Of a stretch of DNA of 64,000 nucleotides, positions 1 to 9,176 are shown one piece after another. A program made the position numbers and the translations under genes. Source of the stretch: Alviniconcha marisindica (taxonomy: Eukaryota; Mollusca; Gastropoda; Provannidae); the NCBI GenBank assembly GCA_018857735.1, contig JABMCL010002216.1:900001-964000 (forward strand), in the 5' to 3' direction. The notes beneath the pieces were generated by a model. The model was not told where the DNA came from. It was given only the letters and a program-made list of their open reading frames with translations, and ran no database searches. The stretch's first letter is position 1. Each line of letters opens with the position of its first letter.

Positions 1-599
1 CGAGTGCATTTGCACGAGTGTTCAGCATAATACATGTTTGAGCGATTTGTTTGTGTACATGTAAAATTGATCTCAGTTGTTGTTGTCTTTAGCTTACATC
101 ACGTTTTGTAAATGTAATCCAGTTTTGATAATGCACGTGATGGTGAACCATTATTGCCATGCTCATGCCAGGCTTAATTAGGAAACAAATAATTGTATCA
201 GGAAAACCCATTTCTTGGATTCAGTACAGCACAATACAGTGTGTATCTTTACAAAAGTAAGAAATTTGTTGATGTGGATTTGCAACTGCCAATGTGAAAA
301 TAAAGTGAGGTCAGGGTACTTTGTCTTATTCCTTTGGATCTGCGCAATTCTTGTATCATTTAAGATACATTTTATATATATATATATGCATGTACATAGA
401 TGCTAAACATGAAACAAATCTGTGTACAGTTCAAGTTAAAAAATATATATCTATTGCAGAATTTCCTTGCTTGTGTCCCAAAGAGGGAGTCAAGATTTTT
501 ACCTCTGATTTGATGGATCGCTGAGAAAGTCAAGGATGTGGTCATATTGTTGAGCTAAACTGTCAACCCATTTTGATTAGTGGCTGGGCAAGTCTGACG

Positions 600-1345
600 T
601 CCTGTCCTGTGTGGAACCTGAGGGCTGTCATTTGATTTTCACTTTCCTGTCCCCTCTATTGTTCTTCTACCTAGTGTCGACATCTTACTCTTTTCTGTCT
701 TGTCATTTTTAACAGTCCATTCTCCTGACATTTTCGCAGAAGATTCTTCAATTTTAATTTGTTTTTTTGCTAGGAGGTGGGGTTTTTTGGGGGTGTTTTT
801 GTGTGTGTGTGTGTTGTGTGTGTGTGCATGTTGTGTGTGTGGTGTGTGGTGTGTGTGTGTGTGTGTGTGTATGGCTCTTGTTGGGCAGCTAGGAGATGAT
901 AGTTGGTAGGCGATAGGTTTCACTTGCTGCCACAGGGCACTGGTGTTTGGAGTTACACATTTATATTTTCTGATTTTTTTTATTCTGTCCATTCCTTTTT
1001 TTTATGTTCTTCATTAATCAGGTTTTGATAAATAAAATAGAATGGTTGAAGGTACCAGCCTGAATACCCAGTCTAGCAGATGATACCCAGCAGCATATGC
1101 TTTTTTTTCCCCCTCTTTTTTTTTTCCTTGCTTTTTTTTTAACGAGAGCAGTATTGAAGGGACTACTAACTCCTTGAAAATTTGTGTTTGATGTTTGTAT
1201 GTACCAATATGTTTGTTTTTTATATTTGTGTATGAATTGATGTGATTTTGACTTGAGAAAGGGTTGACATAATTATGAGAGGTTTTGAAATGTGCATTTG
1301 CTTATGAGAGTTTGATTGTTCTGAGATAACCCTTAATTACTCACT
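600..1345 (+). repeat. Dispersed repeat, copy 1
   Basis: This stretch matches 16160-16725 in several collinear blocks: GGGCTGTCATT, a shared CATTCTCCTG block, GGCACTGGTGTTTG, TTCTGTCCATTCCT, GACTTGAGAAAGGGTT and TTTTGAAATGTGCAT. The order is the same in both copies with indels between blocks, so they descend from one sequence of about 600-700 bp. A (GT)n tract at about 801-870 is private to this copy. The class is not recognisable: there is no ORF and there are no clear terminal repeats. It may be the tail of a retroelement or a duplicated UTR. Confidence 0.6.
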
Positions 1346-1489
1346 AACAGGATCCCCTCCTGTTGATGCTGTGAAATGTACTACTTGCCAAAAATCTTAT
1401 ATATATATATATATATGTGTGTGTGTATGTACTTTTCAACACTCTACTTACTTCATATAATTAAACAAAACAGCGTTATATCATTTTAG

Positions 1490-1549
1490 GCAGTGAACGA
1501 TGGTTTGGATGAAAAGAAGAAGGAAAGGAAAAAGAAGAGAAATACTTGA
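1490..1549 (+). CDS. Candidate terminal coding exon of an upstream + strand gene
   Basis: A plausible acceptor (ATCATTTTAG) precedes an open 60-nt stretch that reads AVNDGLDEKKKERKKKRNT and then TGA at 1547-1549. The other two frames stop almost at once. A short lysine/arginine-rich C-terminus is common for nuclear or ribosome-associated proteins, but no family can be named from 19 residues. The rest of the gene would lie upstream of the window, or in small exons before 1490 that I could not identify. AATAAA-type signals follow at about 1890 and 2528. Only RNA evidence would settle it. Confidence 0.35.
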   Translation, partial: AVNDGLDEKKKERKKKRNT

Positions 1550-2235
1550 TTGGGAGTGAGCAAAATAATTAGCCTTTTGTTTGGTTTTACGTTTTTTTAA
1601 GAAATTACCCATGGTTGCAGCTTGGCCTAGATGGTGTTAGTAAATTCACCTCAGTGATCAGTCATCATGAAAGCTAAAGCTCACTTCAGCACCATGTTTC
1701 TAATCCATAATTATACACTGAACTTTGGATATATTCAAGGCTGAATATATTCAATTTTGGGGTTCTGTTCTGTGGTCCTGGCCAAAGTTGTTCAGCATCT
1801 TTGTTATAAAGCTTAGGTTATATCAAATCATTTGTGCTGCCTGTTGACCTCTGTTTTCATTTCACATTTCTGTTTTGTTAACTGATCTAAATAAATGAAT
1901 CCATGCCATCCCAAATGCTTTTCTTGCTATGCACAAGTGCTTTGATTGGTTTATGTAGTTCTGTAACATGTATATAGTTCTGTTGTCAGTCCAGGAGAGA
2001 GAGATTTAGCTTTACCAGTTTCAGTAACAAACCTGTTTACAGGCCATATTGATGCTAAAAGTCTCAAAATGAAAGTTGTGTTTTCTAGGAAAGTTGTGAT
2101 CCAGCTGTGTTCAAACTGAATAGGATGACATTTACTGATTTCTGTGACGGTGGCAAGGGAGATAATGATGGTGTTTCCTGCCCTGGCGGGGAAAAAACAC
2201 CATGTTTGGGTTTTTGCAACACTCTTTTGGTGATG

Positions 2236-2568
2236 AGATCCAAACACGTCAAAGGTTCAAAAGAACACTATTTATTAGGAAAATTACAACATGCACATTT
2301 TTGGGGTAATGCTTTTTTCCAAGCAACAAAATGACAAACCATAAACTGTGAAAAACAATGAAAAATGAGATGGAGAGCTAAGCCACATGTGTGTTTTTGG
2401 TTGAGCTTTGTTGTTTTCGTCTACAGTAAAAAAAAATATGAAAAAACAAAGACACTGTTGTTTAAGTGTTATTATTTAGCTGGATAAAGGAGATTACCCT
2501 GAAAATTTGCATGTTGTATTTTGTCCTAATAAATAGTATTCTTTTGAACCTTTTATGTGTTTGGATCT
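2236..2568. repeat. Inverted repeat (foldback), arms about 60 bp
   Basis: The left arm 2236-2297 and right arm 2508-2568 are imperfect reverse complements. The right arm carries CTAATAAATAGTATTCTTTT, and the left arm carries the matching AAAGAACACTATTTATTAGG. The spacer is about 210 nt. If transcribed with the + strand gene this would fold into a long duplex in the 3' UTR. A foldback element or local inverted duplication are both possible origins. Confidence 0.7.
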
Positions 2569-3931
2569 TGTTTTTTGAACGCTAGCAGTCATTCTTGTTT
2601 CAGATCTTCTTTTTTTCTTCTTTTTTGGAGGGGGGGATGTCTTTTATACTTTGCATTGCAATAGCCTCCTTTGAGATTTAGTTATTCATGTATACCAGTC
2701 TGAGTGATCGTGGCCTAATATTTAAGCTCATGGTGGCAATGGAAAGGTCTAACTGACCCTTTTTGTGTGCACAAGGTTTTTATTTGATCAAGTTCTGACA
2801 ATGCATGGTTTTCATGTGCATAGACAGAACGTATAAATTATATCAGTCCTTTCACTGACTTTGGCATGTGTTTGAAGTGGCTAGTTTTTCTCATTGTTTT
2901 CATCAAAACATTTAATGTTACCTCTTTTTCTGAGATGTTAATAACTGAGATCTTTTGAACTGTGTGGTAACTGGCATTGAGCCCTGACACTTGTATACCA
3001 GTTTTGGTGTTTTTTGTTAGATTTCAGCTGCAGTACTTTGTGAAATTAAAAACAAGCAAAAAATACCACCACGTAGAGTAAAAACCATGCACGATCTGTT
3101 CTGTATGGTGGCTACTTTGTGGACATGATTGTGCACATGATGTTTTCAATAAATTGTTTTATACAGTAGTCACCTTGCAAAGCTTCGTTGGAGAAGAGCT
3201 AGCACAGTCTAAACTGCAGCTTATAATGCTTCTCAGCCTTTTTTTTCTCTCTCTCCATGACAACACCTGACAGCAGCACACCCCATGTCAGATATATATA
3301 TGCAAACAGCATGCTCAATCAACAAGAATCAAGTCAAATCTTGCCCTAGGAACTCTGTTGTTTTGGGCAGGTGTCTCTCATTCTCACACAGAGTGTGAAC
3401 TGTCCTATTTGAATGATCTGTGTGAATCTGCATTGTTGACTGATGGCAGGTCCAGGTTTGTAAATTCAACCCTAAAATGACTATTTCAACATAAAAGAAC
3501 ATAAAAACATTGAATGCCACGGAAGGGAAATCCGTCCCTTTTTTCTTTCTTTTTCTCCAACTGTAAGATGCCATTGTATGTGGGTATGTCATGCACACTC
3601 CACAGCTACACCAGATCCATGTAAACGCATGTGTTGGATAAGACTTTAAGAGCATGATTTCTCTGATTTTCAAGGGTGTGTGTGCTCCTCAGCAGTCACT
3701 ACCATATGACTGACCTATTCCTTGCCTCAGCAAAAACTTTCAAGAGTGCTGGCATTTTCTGAAGTTTGTTGCAGTAAGAGCTTTAAAATGTGTATGATGA
3801 TGACATCTATCAAGCTTTATATTTATTCTGATGACAAACTGATTTTAAAGATCACACAGGAACTTGTATTGAAAAAAAGAAATCTGTCTTGCCATCCTTT
3901 TCTTTAATCTGTTTCAAAACTTTGACTTGAC

Positions 3932-3957
3932 ACACACACACGCATACATGCATATAC

Positions 3958-3992
<35 letters not shown>

Positions 3993-4012
3993 AACACTAC
4001 ACACACACAGTA
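3932..4012. repeat. (CA)n microsatellite
   Basis: Interrupted CA dinucleotide array. It produces a spurious Cys/Val-rich frame on the minus strand. Confidence 0.95.
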
Positions 4013-4373
4013 GCATATATATGCTTATTGTCATATGGCAACAGTACACATGTATATTAATTATATGCAAATAGCCAACATATTTTCCAGTTGTTTGCTC
4101 TATTTTTGTCTCAGTTTTTATGCGGATGCTACCCACAAGACAAGAGACTCTGAGACAGGTCATAAGTATTACAATGTTGTGTTTGTTAAAGTTAAAATGT
4201 CCAGAAAAATAAACAATGTTTCATAGGAATGCGTTTTCTTTCATGTTCATTTTGGGGGGCTTTGAAGTTAAACTTCATGTATAATAAACTCCCACGTGAT
4301 CCAATACAGAAGTGTATTATGCCATTTGCAGCAGTCTCTTGTTTCAAGTTCTTTTTGCTCACACTCTCCATGT

Positions 4374-4374
4374 G

Positions 4375-4444
<70 letters not shown>

Positions 4445-4452
4445 CTGTATGT
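4374..4452. repeat. (GT)n microsatellite
   Basis: A nearly pure GT array of about 70 bp, followed by GT-rich sequence. Confidence 0.97.
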
Positions 4453-4590
4453 GGGGGGAGGAGGAGCCTGTGTGTGTGTGCCTGGGTGTGTGTGAACCTG
4501 GGTGGCTTAGGTCAGGGTCAGGGTTCTCAGATGATGGACCATAATTTCTTTGGTAAGTCCTGTTGTGGTGACATCTAATGGTGAATGTCT

Positions 4591-4614
4591 GGGGGGGGGG
4601 GGGGGGGGGGGGGG
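4591..4614. repeat. 24-base poly-G run
   Basis: Uninterrupted G homopolymer, unusually long for animal DNA. Similar C or G runs occur at about 31296, 36230 and 46461. Confidence 0.95.
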
Positions 4615-5605
4615 TAATATTGCACTATTTGCATGTGTGTAAAAGATTCCTCTACTTTCTGCTGATATCAAACTGGGTTTTTTCCCCCCACAGAGAGGCA
4701 ACAAAATGTGGATTTAAAAAAAAAATGTGTGGCTTATCATTTATCAACTAAAAAAAAATCCTGGAGAAGGGAGAGAAACCATCGTCTCATTATGCATCAC
4801 CTCAACAGACACTGCCCCATCAGATGTTGCCTCATTGGGATCACAACCATAATTTCTGAATCCGCAACAACCCGTTGCAGGATAGGCGAAAGATTTGACT
4901 AGTGTTCACCTTGAAATTGTTTTGCTTTGGAACTGGAATCAACTTCCATCCTTCCATCCCATCAGCATCCCTGGAACTGGGTCTGTGGAAGCATTTAGGT
5001 GTGGTATGAGCAGCTGCACACAGAGTACGCTGCTACTCCAGCCAGTAATACACTACTCCCCAAATGTCATGAGGAAAAAAAATATAAACATAAAAATTAT
5101 AGCCCATGTCAGAGTTCGGTGGATTATGCACTAAAAGTGTCAAGGGTCTTCACAATGTTAAAGTTGGACACTATACGAAAGAAGAAGAAGACGTGTATCT
5201 ACGTTATTCTGAAGAAAGGAAGATCGTGGAGAGAAAATAAACGTAGACTCTGCCTCTGGAGGCTAGAACAGATCAGAACAGGTCACAGGTGAGGCTAGAA
5301 CAGGTCACAGGTGAGGTGCGCTACAAAAAATGCGAGAGTAGCTTCCCTTGCTACTTTCACTGTTTATTTCCGGATTTGGCAATGCCTCGACTACTCCTGT
5401 CGAAACGGAGATTGTGCAATTTGGTCATTTTCTTTCTGTTGCGGCAGGTTTATTGAAACATAGGCATGAACACATGTGCGTGTCTAAATTTGCGTAGTGT
5501 TCAATGCCAAACCAAACTACTAGAGGGGTAAAGGAGTATCAGTAAACCACGGTTTTGAAGCAGTGTTACAGTTAAGTCAAGCTGTTGCTTATTTCTGCTT
5601 TTTGT

Positions 5606-5681
<76 letters not shown>
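5606..5681. repeat. (CT)n microsatellite
   Basis: A pure CT array of about 75 bp. It translates as Arg-Glu repeats on the minus strand, which is spurious. Confidence 0.97.
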
Positions 5682-5685
<4 letters not shown>

Positions 5686-5838
5686 AGTGTCCTAACCCCC
5701 CACTGACTTCATTAAAATAATGATGATTAATTATTAATAATAACAAGGGAGATTTGTGGTTTTGTGCAGCACCTATCTTCCACATAATTATAATATATAA
5801 CATTAACACAGTAACAGCAACTACACATGCACATGTAT

Positions 5839-5853
5839 ACACACACACACACA

Positions 5854-5907
<54 letters not shown>
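5839..5907. repeat. (CA)n microsatellite
   Basis: A CA array with a single interruption, about 160 bp from the preceding CT array. Confidence 0.97.
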
Positions 5908-5909
<2 letters not shown>

Positions 5910-6710
5910 ATCTAGGAGGGGTGGAGTAACATGGATGTAATTTGTAAACAAAAGCTAAGTTTTTTATTTTTTATTTCTCTCTGTTCAGTATAGGTATTTT
6001 CTTCATTTTAGGCTACTTTCAAAATCCTCTTCCTTTTTTGTAGACTGTAGTCTGACTGGATATTGTCTAGGTCTGTTTTTGATAAACCAATAGTTTTTCA
6101 CTTTGTATGTCACTTTGTCAGACATAAAAAGGTCTGGTGCTTTTGCCTGCAAGAATATCAAAGGCTTGGCAGTGCTACAAGTAAAATGACAATAATAATA
6201 ATGGACCTTTCTGCAGCACATTATATGTAACCCAATTAATAGCAAGCTACACATCAGAACATCAGAACAAATCATACCCCTATGCTGTGTGAAAACATTG
6301 CCCAAAAGAATGACTGGTGCAGATCAGTAAATCAGACGGCACAAAGGTGGTTTAGCTGTATCCTAGAAGTAAAAAAGTAAAGGGAAAAACACACTCTGAG
6401 TCTTATTAATATTTAAGGATTTTTTTTAACAGCAACATCTGAATAAAAATATTTTTAAAATTTGAATATATTTCAGCAGGTACAGTCTTTCTCAGGATGC
6501 TGAGAGAGAGAGGAGAGAGAGAGAGAGAGAGAGATGAACGCACTCATACACACATGCATGCATGCGAGCACGTGCGTGCATGGCACTAAATCAGTAACAA
6601 GTTGATACATAGGTGATTGGCTTCTGAGTGATTGACTTTATTTTGTATTACTAGTAATGAATAATTGTATTATTACTTTGTAACTTGTTTCTTTGTCTTT
6701 TTTCCCCCAG

Positions 6711-6741
6711 CCTTAGCAAGAGTGCCTGATCCTTTTGTAGG
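6711..6741 (+). other. 5' UTR part of the first coding exon
   Basis: Lies between the acceptor at 6710 and the ATG at 6742 and contains an in-frame TGA. At least one upstream non-coding exon must therefore exist; I could not locate it. Confidence 0.6.
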
Positions 6742-8577
6742 ATGGCCAGTGAAATGTCAAACCTGCAGGATAAACTGCCCAGATTTAGTGTGCCAGCAGC
6801 AGTTGCTTTCTGTGTGATACATACGGCTCAAGCAATTGCAGGTGAATTTCTCCTTTTGTTTCTTGTTTCATGTTCATTTTGCTCTGATATATAATTCATT
6901 GTCTTTCAGTTTTAAACATTGCTTTGTTAATGCATACTTACTGTCTTCAGATTACATGTTTGTAGTTTGTACTTGTTGTTGAAAAACTGTTTTTTCTTTT
7001 AATTTATGTTCATTCATATTCTCTCTCTCTTCTCCCTCTTTCTCTCTCTCCCTCTCTCTCTCTCCACATATATCCTGTATGAAAAGAGCTAGCCTTGTTC
7101 AAATTTGTGATTGTAAGAAATATAAAAAATATATGGATTTAATATATATAATATAAAAATAATAGCTTAAAAGTTATTGAAAACAGCATTGTTTGATGTT
7201 TAGTGAATTTTTGCTCTTTCATGCCTAAGTGAGTGTTAGATCAAATTTATAAGAGATAGAAAAAAACAGTCTTGCTTAATGATTGATCATGTTTACTGTT
7301 AATGCAATTCTAGTGAGGGTGGCCTGCAAACTAAAGCAAGAACATTAACATATAACCCATTACAGTTTTCTTGGAAACCTGCCTTATTGAGATATGATTT
7401 TTTTATGGAAATTTGCCATATTAAAATCTTTAAGGCTGATAATGGCAAAGACAGGTATTTTGGAAATTAATTCTGCTAGTGGATCAACATGGTAACTTGA
7501 CCTAATAATGTCAAGGTCTGACAAATAACAAGGGGAACAACTACTCTTGTTTTGCCAGTCCTTTGGTTTGGGTTACCTCCCTTGATCAAAATTTATGTAA
7601 GATTTTGTATGCACAGATGTCTGTCTTGTATCAAACGTATTGCAGGTACGTGCACTGACTAGCGCATAAATATGTATATTTTTTTATATAGTTACACTGT
7701 TATTGGTACCGCTGGTCTCAAAATATTTATTGTGGAAAACTGTGATTTTTACTGGGCAATTTTAGTTGCGTGAATTTCAAGTTAGGTTTAACTGGGTAGA
7801 AGATTATCTGTGACATTGGCAAGTAAGTGCAGCCAACATTATTGGGGCCAGTTCACTTTGGCCTGTGGGCACTTTGAAATGTGGACACTTGGTTCCTTTG
7901 AAATATAGACACTTGGTTCCTTTGAAATGTGTTTGAAATGTGGACACTTGATTCTTTTGAAATGTGTTTGAAATGTGGACCATTGGTTCCTTTTTTCTTT
8001 CTTTTTCCCCCTAGCCGAGCAGGCCTCCGAGTTGCAGGACACAGTGCAGTCTGACGACATCCGGTGGAGTTCAGTCCTTGTGGGCGTTGTGTCTGCTGTT
8101 GCCTGTCTCGTTCTCGTGCTGTACGCCATCATCGCCTGCACAGACTGCTACAAATCCGAGGTCAGCTCAGAGTTCCACCCGGCAACGGCCAGCAGCGCAG
8201 TCAAGTGGGGCGGTGCCGGAGGTTACTCGGCAGCAACGGCCAACAGTGTGAATGACTCGGTCCTGAGCGCAGGGTTCACAGGGGAGGTGGTGCCGCCTGG
8301 GGCGGCAGGATCCCAGCCCCTCCCCTACACCATGATTCCTGCCCACGTGCCGGAGGCTCAAGGCTTTTGTGGCTACGGGTCCGGTCAACCCGCTGGCGGC
8401 CAGGGGCTGAGTGGGTACAGCGCTCCTGGAGGGGGCGGGGCTCCGCTGGGCAGTGCCGGTGGGCAGTGGGGAGGGGGAGGGAGACCCCAGCATCTCCCTG
8501 GCGCTCATTCCAGTCCCATGGCCGTGCCGGAACCTGAAGAACCGCCGCCACCGTACTTTGACCCATCCTATCAGTAG
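6742..8577 (+). CDS. Single-pass membrane protein with C-terminal PPxY motif (two exons)
   Basis: Model: join 6742-6841 and 8015-8577, 220 residues. The first exon begins after an acceptor (TTTCCCCCAG, 6701-6710). It has an in-frame TGA at 6727 and a strong Kozak ATG at 6742 (A at -3, G at +4). The donor is CAG|GTGAAT at 6841/6842. The second acceptor is CCCCCTAG at 8014, and the phase-1 join keeps the frame. Residues ~15-33 (VPAAVAFCVIHTAQAIA) look like a signal peptide core. A transmembrane helix follows at ~51-70 (VLVGVVSAVACLVLVLYAII). The cytoplasmic tail is Gly/Ala/Pro-rich and ends EEPPPPYFDPSYQ, a WW-domain/NEDD4-type PPxY ligand. The layout resembles the Shisa/WBP1/VOPP1/CYYR1 type of adaptor, but the extracellular Cys-rich domain of those families is missing. 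The function is therefore not assigned; recruitment of ubiquitin ligases is only inference. Confidence 0.82.
6842..8014 (+). other. Intron of the PPxY membrane protein gene
   Basis: A GT..AG intron of 1173 bp, phase 1. It contains (CT)n at 7020-7065. Near its 3' end are several copies of a short phrase related to GAAATGTGGACACTTGGTTCC (about 7873-7990), a small degenerate tandem repeat. Confidence 0.75.
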
Positions 8578-9176
8578 TGTGATCGCGATGTGATTGTGAT
8601 CTTTTACAAGTGAGTTATTATTGTCAGTGGTGGTGTGTGGTGTGCTCCTTCATGAAGCAACACACAAAATGCTTCATATTCATTCAAAAACAACTGTAGG
8701 CTGTGATGGCTGCAGGTCAAAGCGAAGAAAAATCAAGTTTTCCAGGAAAGCATGTTGCAGTGTTGGCATGACAAGTTTTACAGTTTTACAGTTCAAAATC
8801 TTGCTTTAATTTTTTTTAAATAGATTTTATAATGATTTTTTTTATAATGACTTTTTCCATCGTTTTATTTTGTTGTTTTTGGTCACTTTTACTAGTTTAA
8901 CTGTTTTGACTCTATGATTCAATGTGTTATTGCCTTCTTTTATTAGGAAGGAAGAGAAAGATGATGGTTGCACTGTGATATAGTTGTCTTGTGATATAAT
9001 GCGTGTCTTCTTTTTATGTTTCTCTTTATTCAGTGGCACGTGTCACATAAAATGTAATGTTTGTGTGTTGAATTAATTACTTGGCTGCTTAACATGGGTC
9101 ACATACACCAAGGTCAACGTCAAAGGACATGCCTGTCCGTGGCAAACTTCATCAAAAAAAAAAAAAAAAAAAAAAC
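8578..9176 (+). other. 3' flank / probable 3' UTR of the PPxY gene
   Basis: AT-rich and without coding potential. There is no canonical AATAAA in a clear position. It ends in a run of about 22 A (9154-9175) that abuts the poly-C array. Confidence 0.5.

Larger units (their letters stand above)
1550..6710. other. Non-coding AT-rich DNA between gene fragments
   Basis: No convincing exon is visible. The region holds AATAAA motifs (about 1890, 2528, 3150), a 60-bp inverted repeat at 2236-2568, and microsatellites: (CA)n 3932-4012, (GT)n 4374-4452, a 24-G run 4591-4614, (CT)n 5606-5681, (CA)n 5839-5907 and (GA)n 6506-6534. Open frames here are microsatellite translations or short chance frames. 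The left part may be 3' UTR of the gene ending at 1549. The right part lies upstream of the 6711 exon and may include its promoter or 5' UTR introns. Confidence 0.6.

Noticed and set aside
460..524. Possible terminal exon reading EFPCLCPKEGVKIFTSDLMDR
   Set aside because: There is an acceptor (CTATTGCAG) and a stop, but nothing links it to 1490-1549 and 65 nt is too short to judge. Left unannotated.
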